The translations under genes were made by a program, and so were the position numbers. This document shows positions 41,382 through 50,191 of a DNA stretch of 64,000 nucleotides, piece after piece. Every line of letters begins with the position of its first letter. Position 1 is the stretch's first letter. The notes under the pieces were generated by a model. That model searched no databases. It was not told the DNA's origin and saw only the letters and a list, made by a program, of their open reading frames with translations. This stretch comes from Actinoplanes sp. N902-109 (GTDB lineage Bacteria; Actinomycetota; Actinomycetes; Mycobacteriales; Micromonosporaceae): assembly GCF_000389965.1 (NCBI RefSeq), contig NC_021191.1:8867501-8931500 (forward strand), read 5' to 3'.

Positions 41382-43391
41382 GTGATCCGACGTCTTCTGG
41401 TGGCCGACCGTGGGGAGATCGCCCGCCGGGTCTTCGCCACGTGCCGCCTGGTCGGCATCGAGACGGTCGCCGTCTACTCCGATGCCGATGCCGATGCCCC
41501 GCACGTCACCGAGGCGGACTACGCCGTACGGCTCACCGGCGGTTCCGCGCCGGCCAGCACGTACTTGCGCGGCGACCTGATCATCGCCGCCGCCAAACGG
41601 GCCGGCGCGAACGCCATCCACCCGGGCAACGGCCCGCTGTCCGAGGACCCCGGCTTCGCCGCCGAGGTGGGCGACGCCGACATGATCTGGGTCGGCGCGC
41701 CCGCGAAGACCCTCGGCACCCTGCACAGCAAGATCACCACCAAGGCGATCGTGGCCGAGGCGGGGGTGCCGGTGCTGCCCACCGGCACCGACCCGGAGCA
41801 GATCACCGATTTCCCGGTGCTGCTCAAGCCGGCCGGTGGGGCCGGGGGCGCCGGGATGCGGGTGGTGCGTGACCCGCTGACGCTGGCCGAGGCGGTCGCC
41901 TCCACCCGGCAGGAGACCGGCGACGACGTCTTCTGCGAGCCGTACCTGGAGAACGTGCGGCACATCGAGGTGCCGATCATCGCCGACTCGCACGGTGCCG
42001 TGGTGCCGTTCGGCGAGCGCGAGTGCTCGGTGCAACGCCGCTATCAGAAGATCATCGAGGAGACGCCGTCGCCGGCGGTCGACCCCGGGCTGCGCGAACA
42101 GCTGTGCCGGGCGGCCATCCTAGCGGTGCGGGCGGTCGGGTACGTGGGCGTGGGCGCTGTCGAGTTCCTGCTCGACGACGCCGGGGAGTTCTGGTTCGTC
42201 GAGCTCACCCCGAGCCTGCAGGTCGAGCATGCGGTGACCGAGTGCGTGTCGGGCTATGACCTCGTACGACTCCAGTTGCTGATCGCCGAGGGTGGCTCGC
42301 TGCCGATGCCCGGGCCCCCGCCGATCCGCGGGCACGCGATCGAGGTGCGCATCTGCGCCGAGGACCCGGCGTACGCCTGGCTGCCCGCCACCGGCACCCT
42401 GCACCGGTTCAAGGTGCCCGACGTGGCGGGCTCGTTCCGCCCGTTGCCCCAGCCCGGCCTGCGGCTGGACGCCGGTGTGGTGGACGGCTCGGTGGTCGGC
42501 GCGCAGCACGACCCGATGCTGGCCAAGCTTGTCGCGTGGGCGCCGACCCGGCAGGAGGCTGCCCGGATGCTCGCCTCCGCGCTGACCCGCACCGAGCTGC
42601 ACGGCGTGGTCGCCAACCGGGATCTGCTGGTCCGGGTGCTGCGGCACGGCGCGTTCCGGGCCGGCGACGTGGACACCGGCTTCCTGGACCGGCACCCCGA
42701 GGTCTTCGCGCCGCTGCTGTCCTCGGTCGACGCCGTGCGCATCTCGTGCCTGGCCGCCGCGCTGGCCGGGGCGGCTGCCCGGCGGGCCGGCGCTCCGGTG
42801 CTGCGCTCGCTGCCGTCAGGCTGGCGCAACGTCCCGTCCGGATCGCAGACCGCGGTGTACGACGGCCCGGCCGGCCCGGTCGAAGTCGGCTACCGGATGA
42901 ACCGGCACGGCGAGCTGGCCGGCTGGTGGGTACGCGCGGTCGACCCCGAGGAGCTGGACCTCGCCGGGCTGGGGCAGGCACCCACCCTCGACGACCACCC
43001 GCCGACCACGGTGGTGCACGCCGACGGCTCCCGGGTCGACCTGGACGTCAACGGCATCCGGCTGACGCTCAAGGTGCACCGGGTGGGCGAGGTGTCGTAC
43101 GTGGACAGCCCGGAGGGCTCGGTCACCCTGCGCGAGCTGTCCCGGTTCCCGGTGCCGGCCCCGGAGACCGCCGAGGGTTCGCTGATCGCCCCGCTGCCGG
43201 GCGCCGTGCGGCGGGTGCTGGTCGTGCCGGGTCAGCGGGTACGGGCCGGGGAGCTGCTGCTCACCCTCGAGGCGATGAAGCTCGAACACCCGGTGCACGC
43301 GCCCTCGGCGGGGGTGGTCGCCTCGCTGCCGGTTCAGCCCGGGGCCGAGGTGGACACCGGCGAGCTGCTGGCGATCCTCGACCCCGAGTAG
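41382..43391 (+). CDS. Biotin carboxylase/BCCP fusion with altered ATP-grasp active site
   Basis: A 669-residue alpha subunit: biotin carboxylase (about 1-445), linker, and a C-terminal biotinyl domain with EAMKLEHP and biotin Lys633. Conserved parts include ERECSVQRR and IEVRICAEDP. Several catalytic positions differ from E. coli BC: glycine loop GGGGGRGM reads GGAGGAGM (Arg to Ala157), the QRRHQK His is Tyr221, and E-x-N-x-R reads E274-L-T276-P-S278, losing the metal-ligand Asn and the Arg. HPGYGFLSE reads HPGNGPLSE. The biotin site is intact while the carboxylation site looks impaired. Its 3' end overlaps the convergent kinase gene by 58 bases. Confidence 0.88.
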   Translation: MIRRLLVADRGEIARRVFATCRLVGIETVAVYSDADADAPHVTEADYAVRLTGGSAPASTYLRGDLIIAAAKRAGANAIHPGNGPLSEDPGFAAEVGDADMIWVGAPAKTLGTLHSKITTKAIVAEAGVPVLPTGTDPEQITDFPVLLKPAGGAGGAGMRVVRDPLTLAEAVASTRQETGDDVFCEPYLENVRHIEVPIIADSHGAVVPFGERECSVQRRYQKIIEETPSPAVDPGLREQLCRAAILAVRAVGYVGVGAVEFLLDDAGEFWFVELTPSLQVEHAVTECVSGYDLVRLQLLIAEGGSLPMPGPPPIRGHAIEVRICAEDPAYAWLPATGTLHRFKVPDVAGSFRPLPQPGLRLDAGVVDGSVVGAQHDPMLAKLVAWAPTRQEAARMLASALTRTELHGVVANRDLLVRVLRHGAFRAGDVDTGFLDRHPEVFAPLLSSVDAVRISCLAAALAGAAARRAGAPVLRSLPSGWRNVPSGSQTAVYDGPAGPVEVGYRMNRHGELAGWWVRAVDPEELDLAGLGQAPTLDDHPPTTVVHADGSRVDLDVNGIRLTLKVHRVGEVSYVDSPEGSVTLRELSRFPVPAPETAEGSLIAPLPGAVRRVLVVPGQRVRAGELLLTLEAMKLEHPVHAPSAGVVASLPVQPGAEVDTGELLAILDPE

Positions 43392-44842
43392 CCCAGCACC
43401 GGGCCGCCCAGCACCGGTCCGCTCAGCCGGTCGGCGCCCTGCCCGGCCAGGCACCGGAAGGTGCGGCGGCCGGAGGAAGCCGGCAACACCGACAGCGCCC
43501 ACTCGGTGCTGTCGGTGCGGCTCGTGGTGCGCCGGAAGATGGTGCGGTTGCAGATCTTGAGCACCCGCGGATCGGTGGTGACGGCAGCGCGGTCGCCCGG
43601 GTCCACACCGGACGACAGCACGCCGACGGCGAACGACTCCCAGCTGTGCCGGGCCGTGCAGGCGACCTTCTCCGAAGCCTGGAAGCACTCGAGCCGGTCG
43701 GGGCAGTAGGACCGGGTGGCGGCACACCCCGGCAGCGTGGCCGCGACCGGAGCGGCCGGCCGGTCGGGCACCAGCCAGGCCCCCGCCACCGCGGCCGCCG
43801 TCAGCAGGACCACGCCGAAGCCGCCGAACAGCCACTTACGCTTGCCTCGCTTGGGGTTCCCGGTGTTGACCGTCGGGGTCTCGTCGTGGGCGTCGCGGGT
43901 CGGCGTCACCGGCGGCACCGGACGCGGCCGGGGCGACGGCGACGGCTGTTGGGGCCGCGGCACCGGCGGGACGAACGTCGACGAGCGGTACACCGTCGGC
44001 GCGGCGCCGGGCGGCGGGTCGAGCTTGAGCCCGGCGAGCAGGTCGTGCAGCTGTTCGGCGGTGGGCCGGGCGCGCGGCTCGTTGGCCATGCCGTAACGCA
44101 GCACCTCGGTCAGCGAGCGCGGGATGTCGGGCAGGTCCGGGATCGGCTGGTTGAACAGGTCCATCAGCGTGATGAGGCTGGGACTGCGGTCACCCTCCCA
44201 GCGCGGTGGCCGGCCGGACATCACCGCGTACAGGGTCGCGCACAGCGCATAGACGTCGACCGCGCCGGACGGTTCGGCGTGCGAGAACATCTCCGGCGGC
44301 GCGTACGCCGGGGTCAGCACCTCGAGGGTCACCGAGGATTCGCGCATCTCACCCAGCACGGCCAGCCCGAAGTCGGCCAGCACCGCCGGGTTGAAGTGCG
44401 AGTACAGGATGTTGGCCGGTTTCACGTCGCGGTGCAGCACCCCGTTGGCGTGCGAGTGCACCAGCGCATCCGCGATCTTCACCCCCAGATCCCGGGTCTC
44501 CGCGGCACCGAGCGGGGAGACCCGCATCCGGTCCAGGTACGAACCGTCGCACAGCTCCATGATCAAGTACGGGTGCTGGTCGACGGTGACCCCGACGTCG
44601 AACAGGTCGACGACGTGCGGGTGCGACGACATCCGCCCGGCCGCCTTGGCCTCGCGCAGGAACCGGGCCTGGTCGCGCGGGCTGTCCAGGGTCCTGTTCT
44701 CGACCTTGATCGCCACGTCCCGGCCGACCGAGTCCTGGGTGGCGCGGTAGACGGTCGCATAACCGCCACGCGCCATGACGGACAGACCAGACATGCCTGG
44801 CACATAGGGCACGGGCAGGCGGCTCGGCGGGGTATCCGTCAC
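43334..44842 (-). CDS. Membrane Ser/Thr protein kinase (PknB-like) with extracellular domain
   Basis: A 502-residue kinase. The catalytic domain (about 18-275) has VAIKVE (Lys), HRDVKPAN and ADFGLAVL, with the activation segment TPAYAPPEMF. The glycine loop reads MARGGYATVY, lacking the first canonical glycine. A Pro/Arg-rich juxtamembrane linker precedes one membrane helix (about 335-357) and a 145-residue extracellular domain with six or so cysteines, likely disulfide-bonded. TATTTT lies 7 bases before GTG 44842, a leaderless layout. The external ligand is unknown; cell-wall signals are typical for the family. Confidence 0.92.
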   Translation of the reverse strand: MTDTPPSRLPVPYVPGMSGLSVMARGGYATVYRATQDSVGRDVAIKVENRTLDSPRDQARFLREAKAAGRMSSHPHVVDLFDVGVTVDQHPYLIMELCDGSYLDRMRVSPLGAAETRDLGVKIADALVHSHANGVLHRDVKPANILYSHFNPAVLADFGLAVLGEMRESSVTLEVLTPAYAPPEMFSHAEPSGAVDVYALCATLYAVMSGRPPRWEGDRSPSLITLMDLFNQPIPDLPDIPRSLTEVLRYGMANEPRARPTAEQLHDLLAGLKLDPPPGAAPTVYRSSTFVPPVPRPQQPSPSPRPRPVPPVTPTRDAHDETPTVNTGNPKRGKRKWLFGGFGVVLLTAAAVAGAWLVPDRPAAPVAATLPGCAATRSYCPDRLECFQASEKVACTARHSWESFAVGVLSSGVDPGDRAAVTTDPRVLKICNRTIFRRTTSRTDSTEWALSVLPASSGRRTFRCLAGQGADRLSGPVLGGPVLGYSGSRIASSSPVSTSAPG

Positions 44843-44849
44843 GGGTTAG

Positions 44850-44855
44850 AAAATA
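44850..44855 (-). promoter_or_regulatory. Probable -10 element of the kinase gene, leaderless
   Basis: TATTTT (minus strand), 7 bases, GTG 44842. Confidence 0.5.
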
Positions 44856-44873
44856 CGCGACCGGCGGCTGAGA

Positions 44874-47800
44874 TCATCCCGGCACGTCAGACGCGTACGC
44901 GACAGATTCGGGCGGTTCCACGATGGAGAGAGTGAGTGCGTCCCGGACCTCCTCGGCGGCGAGCCGTTCACTGGCCTGCTCGGTCGAATACGCGAGCAGC
45001 ACCGCTTCCTCGGCGGCGTCGCGGGCCGCGGCCATCTCCCCGGCGGCCGCCTCGACCCGGGCCAGCACCAGGGCCGTCAGCACACCGCTGCGCACATCCT
45101 CGGCCTTGACCTCGCGGGCCCGCTGGATCCAGGTGGCCGCGGTGTCCACCCGGCCGTCGGCGAGCAGCGCGGAGGCGTACGAAGCCAGCGCATGCCGCCG
45201 CGAGAACAGCAACGACGCCCCGGTGTCACTGGCGATAGGGGCGAGCAGCCCGATCGCCGTGCCCGCGTCCCCGGCGCGCAACCGGGCCTCGGCCAGCAGC
45301 ACCCGTGGCCCCACCTGGGCCGGTGCGAGCGGGTTGTGGGGCTCCACCGCGGCGATCACCTTGCGGGCGTCACGCTCGGCGGCATCCGCGTCGCCCCGTT
45401 GCAGCGCCACGAAGCCGCGCAGCGTGCCCGCCATGCCCAGCAGCAGCGGATGCGCGGTGCGGTCGGCGTACCCCAGCGCATCGGTCAGCAGGTCGTACGA
45501 GTGGTCGAACTCACCCAGGCTGCGCGCTATCCCCCCGCGCACCACCAGCGCGAGCCCGCGCCCCCAGTCGTCGGCGACCGCGTCGAAATCCCGGAACGCC
45601 CGGCGGGCCTCGCGGTCGGCGTCGGCCAGGTCGCCCAGCTCGGCCGACGCATACGCCTCGACCGAGCGCAGCGTGCCGACCGCCCAGCCCTCACCCACCC
45701 GGTCGCCGAAGGGCAGGAAGATCCGGGCCAGCCGGCGCGACTCCTGCAGCCGCCCGGCCAGCAGCCGGGCGAAGGCCGTGGTGCCGCGCAGCCAGGAGCG
45801 GCCGACCGGGTCTCCCAGTTCGGCGAAGAGCCGGGCGGCCCGGCCGAGCACGGCGTCCGTACCGGCGAAGTCGCCTCGGGTGGTGGTCACCCAGGCCAGG
45901 TTCTGCAGCGCCCAGGCCTGCCCGTGCCGGTCGCCGGCCGACAGCGTCACCTGGTAGGCCGCCGCGAACCGGCTGCTGGCCTGGCTGAGCTTGCCGGACA
46001 GGAAGTCGGCCATGCCGAGCCGGCGCATCGCGTTGGCGCGTTCCGGGGCCAGCTCGGCCTCGGTGGCCACTTCGAGCGCCTCCTGCCAGGCGGTGACCGC
46101 GCGGCCCTGATTGCCCAGGGCCTCCTGGGCGCGGCCGACGACCAGCAGCGCCTCGGCCCGGCAGACCGGCTCCTCGGTGGCGTTCTCGGCGATCTTGGTG
46201 CCGTGTTCCAGCGCCTCCTCGGCACGGCCCAGGCGCAGCAGCGCGCGGGCGTGCACGAGCTGGTCGGACAGCGGCAGACCATCCTTGGCCAGGGCGTCGG
46301 CGCGCTCCGCATACGCGATCGAGGCCGCCGGCTCGATGTTGGCCAGCGCCCGCCGGGCCATCCGGCCGAGCGCGGCCACGCCGAGCGGCGCCACGTCGCG
46401 GACGGCGGCATCCGGGCGCAGCCGGACCGCGTCGGCCAGCTCGACCGCGCACTCGGCGTGGCTGGCCACGAAGGCGTCGCGTTCGTTCTCGCCCAGGCTC
46501 AGCCGGGACGCCGCGTCGTAGCCCAGCGCGGTGACCGTCTCGGGGGCGGCCCAGCGGGCCAGGTAGGCATGCCGGTCGGCCAGGTCGGCCTTGCCGATGC
46601 CGGCATACGCGGCCTCCCGCATCAGCGGGGTGCTGAACGCATAGCCGCCACGGACCCGGTGCAGCATGCGGCGCTGCAGCAGCTCGTCGACGGCTCGTTC
46701 GAGCTCGACCGCGGCCACCGCACCCGGCAGCGCGTCGCCCGGGGACCGGCGCTCGCGCAGTGCCTCGATCACGCCGGTCGGCACGGTGTCCCCGACCACC
46801 GCGGCGTCGCGCAGCACCGAGCGCGGCTCGTTCGGCAGCGCGTCGATGCGGGCGGCGAGCACCGCGGCGAGGTCCCGGGAGAGCAGCTGACTGCCCATCG
46901 AGCCGTCGGCCAGCTGCCAGCGCCCGGCCGCGTTGGCGCCGACCGCGGGCATCAGCGAGCCGCGTTCCATCAGCAGCGTGACCAGCTCGGCGAGGTAGAA
47001 CGGATTGCCCTGCGCGGTGGCCAGCAGCCGGTCCGCGTCCGGCTGCGGGAGCTTCCCGCCATTCAGGTACGACGTGAGCAGCCGGCCCGCATCGGCACCC
47101 CGCAACGGCGGCAGCGTGTGGATCTCGGCGTCGGCCAGCCGGGTCAGCGCCCCCGCCGTGCGCACCAGCTCGGGCCGGCCGAGCAGCAGCAGCACGACCG
47201 CCCCTTCGAGCCGGGACAGCACCCCGCCCAGCGCGTCGATGGTCTCGGCGCTCGCGTCGTGCAGGTCGTCCACGATGACGACCAGCGGAGCCTCTTTGGC
47301 CAGCGCGCTGAGCAGCCCGGCGACCGCCATCGGGATGGTCTCGGTCTCGGGCAGCGCACCGGCGGGCTGCCACTCGGCGACCGCGTTGGGCCCGACCGGG
47401 TTGGCCGGGGCCTCGCCATAGCCCAGCAGGGCGAGCAGCCGGTCGAGGTCGACGTCCGGGGTCTCGCCGTCGCGGGCCAGCCGGGCGACCACCTTGCGCA
47501 GCCGCTCCTCGACCACCGAGCGGTTCATCGTGCTGGCCACGTCCTTGGGCAGGCCGGCGGACTTGCGCACCAGGTCGGCCAGCGGCGCGAACCGGCGGCG
47601 CTCGCCGAACGCGCGGCACCGGGCCCGCAGCACCCGGGCCCCGGTGTGCGTGGCGAACCGCCCCGGGCCCAGGTCGTACCCGGCCGCGAGCCGCTTGACC
47701 TCGCCGGCGAACCGGGTCTTGCCGATGCCGGCCTCGGCGGTCATCACCACGACCCGCGGGGTGCCGGTGTCGATCACCTCGGCGAGCCGCCCGGACACCA

Positions 47801-48515
47801 GGCCCAGCTCGGTCTCCCGGCCCACGAAAGGGGCCTCGTCGCCGAGGCCCGACCGGGTGCCGGGAGCGTCGTGCAGACCCAGCAGTTCGTACGCGGGCAC
47901 CGGCTCGCGCTTGCCCTTGAGGCGTAACGCCCGTAGCTGCCGCCAGGAGGCGATGTGCCGGGTGCCGGCGGAGGTGCGGGTGCCCGCGTAGACCGCACCC
48001 ACCGCGGCTGCGTCGGCGAGCCGGGCGGCGGTGTTCACCGTGTCGCCGATGACCGTGTACTCGATGGAGGCCTGGATGCCGGCGACGACCTCGCCGGTGT
48101 TGAGCCCGACGCGCAGACCCAGCGGCGCCCCGCCACCGCGTTCGTCGTCGAGGACCCGGCGCACGGCCCGCTGCATGCTCAGGGCGGCCCGGACCGCGCG
48201 CTCGGCGTCGTCCTCGTGCGCCACGGGCGCCCCGAACACGGCCATGATGCCGTCCCCGGTCAGCTTGTCGACGTGACCACCGAACGTCTTGACCGCGCCG
48301 GCCAGCGCGGCGAGGACCCGGTCGGTGACCGCGCCGACCCGCTCCGGGTCGAGGTCCTCCGACCACGAGGTGAAGTCCGAGAGGTCACCGAAGAGCACGG
48401 TCACGATGCGCCGTTCCGCCGCGGGCAGGGTGGCCGCGGCGGGCAGCGCGGCACCACAGTTGTGGCAGAAACGGGCACCGGGAACAGCCACGGTCCCGCA
48501 CACTGGACAGGTCAC
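44874..48515 (-). CDS. Multidomain adenylate/guanylate cyclase-like regulator with AAA ATPase and TPR-like repeats
   Basis: A 1213-residue protein. It opens with a zinc ribbon (CPVCG...CHNCG), then a class III cyclase domain (about 30-215) with VLFGDLSDFTSW, GDGIMAVFG and IGDTVNTAARL, so both metal-binding Asp positions are present. An AAA_16/STAND ATPase follows, with AEAGIGKTRF (about 268) and VIVDDLHDAS, then about 500 residues of helical TPR-like repeats. Related mycobacterial proteins (cyclase-ATPase-HTH) end in a LuxR helix-turn-helix, which I do not see. GTG 48515 overlaps the MBL gene stop as GTGA. Its partners are unknown. Confidence 0.88.
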   Translation of the reverse strand: MTCPVCGTVAVPGARFCHNCGAALPAAATLPAAERRIVTVLFGDLSDFTSWSEDLDPERVGAVTDRVLAALAGAVKTFGGHVDKLTGDGIMAVFGAPVAHEDDAERAVRAALSMQRAVRRVLDDERGGGAPLGLRVGLNTGEVVAGIQASIEYTVIGDTVNTAARLADAAAVGAVYAGTRTSAGTRHIASWRQLRALRLKGKREPVPAYELLGLHDAPGTRSGLGDEAPFVGRETELGLVSGRLAEVIDTGTPRVVVMTAEAGIGKTRFAGEVKRLAAGYDLGPGRFATHTGARVLRARCRAFGERRRFAPLADLVRKSAGLPKDVASTMNRSVVEERLRKVVARLARDGETPDVDLDRLLALLGYGEAPANPVGPNAVAEWQPAGALPETETIPMAVAGLLSALAKEAPLVVIVDDLHDASAETIDALGGVLSRLEGAVVLLLLGRPELVRTAGALTRLADAEIHTLPPLRGADAGRLLTSYLNGGKLPQPDADRLLATAQGNPFYLAELVTLLMERGSLMPAVGANAAGRWQLADGSMGSQLLSRDLAAVLAARIDALPNEPRSVLRDAAVVGDTVPTGVIEALRERRSPGDALPGAVAAVELERAVDELLQRRMLHRVRGGYAFSTPLMREAAYAGIGKADLADRHAYLARWAAPETVTALGYDAASRLSLGENERDAFVASHAECAVELADAVRLRPDAAVRDVAPLGVAALGRMARRALANIEPAASIAYAERADALAKDGLPLSDQLVHARALLRLGRAEEALEHGTKIAENATEEPVCRAEALLVVGRAQEALGNQGRAVTAWQEALEVATEAELAPERANAMRRLGMADFLSGKLSQASSRFAAAYQVTLSAGDRHGQAWALQNLAWVTTTRGDFAGTDAVLGRAARLFAELGDPVGRSWLRGTTAFARLLAGRLQESRRLARIFLPFGDRVGEGWAVGTLRSVEAYASAELGDLADADREARRAFRDFDAVADDWGRGLALVVRGGIARSLGEFDHSYDLLTDALGYADRTAHPLLLGMAGTLRGFVALQRGDADAAERDARKVIAAVEPHNPLAPAQVGPRVLLAEARLRAGDAGTAIGLLAPIASDTGASLLFSRRHALASYASALLADGRVDTAATWIQRAREVKAEDVRSGVLTALVLARVEAAAGEMAAARDAAEEAVLLAYSTEQASERLAAEEVRDALTLSIVEPPESVAYASDVPG

Positions 48516-49315
48516 AGCGGGTCCAACTGTTCCGGGGCCGCCTGTGATTCCCGCCTCAGATGTTCGAGTTGCGCGCGGGCCGACCATTCTGCCGCGAAAC
48601 GGACGCTGGGGTCCACGTCCGGGTAGACCAGCGCGACCACCGCCTCCGGCGTGTCGGCGCCCGCGGCCACCGCCGCCCGCACCTGCGCGAGCCGCTCCTC
48701 GCGATGAGCGAGATAGGCCCGGGCGATCTCGGCGCAGTCGGCCCGCACCGGGCCGTGGCCCGGCAGCATCAGGTTCTCGTACGCCGAGAGCGTGGCGAGA
48801 CTGGACAGATAGGCCCCGAGGTCACCGTCGGGCCAGGCGACCACGGTCGTCCCGCGGCCCAGAATCGTGTCCCCGGTCAGCACGGCCGCCGCATGCCCGT
48901 CGGTGACGAAGAAACTCACCGAGTCCGCGGTGTGCCCCGGTGTCGGGATCACGTCGAGGTCCAGGCCGGCCAGGGCCAGCCGCGGCGGCAGGGCGTCACC
49001 GTGCTTGGGGTCGGCCGCCAGCACCGGCACCCCGCCCAGCATCCGGGACAGCGTCTCGGCGCCCTCGACGTGGTCGTGGTGCCCGTGGGTGATCAGGATG
49101 GCGGCCAGCGGCCGGTGTTCGGCGATGGAGGCCAGGTGACCCGCGTCGTCCGGGCCGGGATCGACGACGACCGCCTCGGCCGCTGCCGGTGCGCGCAGGA
49201 CCCAGGTGTTGGTGCCATCGAGCGTCATCGGCCCCGCGTTCGGCGCGCGGAGCAGCGTGACCCACTCGGGCAACCGTTCGACCTGCGACGACACAGACGC
49301 CACCCCCCAGCGCAT
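48512..49315 (-). CDS. MBL-fold metallohydrolase (Rv3677c type)
   Basis: A 267-residue soluble protein with the metallo-beta-lactamase metal motif THGHHDHVEG, a downstream GHTADSVSFF and LPGHGPV histidines. It resembles the lactamase-like/RNase-LACTB2 group; the substrate in actinobacteria is not known. It lies between ridA and the cyclase gene, overlapping the latter by four bases. ATG 49315 is the longest start. GTG 49294, eight residues in, has GGGGGG at better Shine-Dalgarno spacing and may be the true start. Confidence 0.88.
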   Translation of the reverse strand: MRWGVASVSSQVERLPEWVTLLRAPNAGPMTLDGTNTWVLRAPAAAEAVVVDPGPDDAGHLASIAEHRPLAAILITHGHHDHVEGAETLSRMLGGVPVLAADPKHGDALPPRLALAGLDLDVIPTPGHTADSVSFFVTDGHAAAVLTGDTILGRGTTVVAWPDGDLGAYLSSLATLSAYENLMLPGHGPVRADCAEIARAYLAHREERLAQVRAAVAAGADTPEAVVALVYPDVDPSVRFAAEWSARAQLEHLRRESQAAPEQLDPL

Positions 49316-49405
49316 GGTACGTCGCCGGACGCCCCGGAGCCGAGCACGGATTGTGCGACCCGGTCGCGCCCGGCGACGAAACCCACAGGCGTCCGCCGGC
49401 CCGGT

Positions 49406-49897
49406 TCAGGCCACCTCGGCGATGACCTCGACCTCGACCGGCGCATCGAGCGGCAGCTCCGCGACGCCGACCGCGCTGCGGGCATGCCGGCCCTGCTCAC
49501 CGAGGACGTCGCCGAACAGCTGCGAGGCGCCGTTGATGACGGCCGGCTGGCCGGTGAAGCCCGCGGCGGAGGCCACGAAGCCGGTCACCTTCACGATCTT
49601 CACGACCCGGCCCAGCCCGACCAGCGAGTCGATGGCGGCCAGGGCGTTCAGCGCGCAATAACGGGCCAGTTCGGCAGCCTGTTCCGGGGTCACCTCGGCA
49701 CCGACCTTGCCGGTGTACGGCAGCTTGCCGTCGACCATCGGCAGCTGCCCGGAAACGTAGACGTAGTTGCCCGTCTGCACCGCCGGCACGTACGCGGCCA
49801 GCGGCGGCACCACGGTCGGCAGGGTCAGTCCCAGCTCGGCGAGCTTCGCGTAGATCTCCGCACCGCCGTCACCGCTGACCGGAACCGGCGCCGTCAC
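49406..49897 (-). CDS. RidA/YjgF-family protein
   Basis: RidA proteins hydrolyse reactive enamine/imine intermediates made by PLP enzymes; some members differ in function. The 163-residue protein has TGNYVYVSGQLPMVDGK, GDVLGEQGRHARSAVGV and the C-terminal PVEVEVIAEV strand. The catalytic Arg of the archetype lies in the RSAVGV segment here. GTG 49897 overlaps the stop of a 23-codon relay ORF. It occupies the Rv3678c position. Confidence 0.88.
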   Translation of the reverse strand: MTAPVPVSGDGGAEIYAKLAELGLTLPTVVPPLAAYVPAVQTGNYVYVSGQLPMVDGKLPYTGKVGAEVTPEQAAELARYCALNALAAIDSLVGLGRVVKIVKVTGFVASAAGFTGQPAVINGASQLFGDVLGEQGRHARSAVGVAELPLDAPVEVEVIAEVA

Positions 49898-49965
49898 GAC
49901 TGAGCCGCCTTTGTCATGCTCTCCTGGCCCTTCACTCGTGCCTCGCCACCGGTGCAGTCGATCAT
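49894..49965 (-). CDS. Putative 23-residue relay ORF between the DUF4177 and ridA genes
   Basis: ATG 49965 overlaps the DUF4177 stop (ATGA), and its TGA overlaps the ridA GTG (GTGA). The peptide is MIDCTGGEARVKGQESMTKA plus three residues. An internal ATG (49917) has GGAG upstream, so a seven-codon version is also possible. It probably carries ribosomes from one gene to the next rather than making a functional peptide. Confidence 0.35.
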   Translation of the reverse strand: MIDCTGGEARVKGQESMTKAAQS

Positions 49966-50117
49966 GACTTTGCCCGCTTCATGTAGGCAACCAGCTGATC
50001 GGGATTGGGGCCCGGCACGACCTGCACCAGTTCCCAGCCGTCCTCGCCCCAGTTGTCGAGAATCTGCTTGGTCGCGTGGACCAGCAGCGGCACGGTCACG
50101 TACTCCCACTTCTGCAT
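49962..50117 (-). CDS. DUF4177 small protein, 51 aa
   Basis: A 51-residue protein reading MQKWEYVTVPLLVHATKQIL, DNWGEDGWELVQVVPGPN and ending AYMKRAKS. This is the DUF4177 pattern, and it lies where M. tuberculosis has Rv3678A. It is too short to show more than a beta-hairpin/helix fold. TAGGCT followed by 6 bases precedes ATG 50117, so the transcript is probably leaderless. It is the first gene of the DUF4177-ridA-MBL-cyclase chain. Confidence 0.88.
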   Translation of the reverse strand: MQKWEYVTVPLLVHATKQILDNWGEDGWELVQVVPGPNPDQLVAYMKRAKS

Positions 50118-50123
50118 TGCGCC

Positions 50124-50129
50124 AGCCTA
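50124..50129 (-). promoter_or_regulatory. Probable -10 element, leaderless start of the DUF4177-ridA operon
   Basis: TAGGCT (minus strand), 6 bases, ATG 50117. Confidence 0.55.
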
Positions 50130-50191
50130 GTCAGGAAGCGGGAATATGCTGGCCACGGGGAGGTACGGCCACCGGCCGCAGCAGGAGCACG

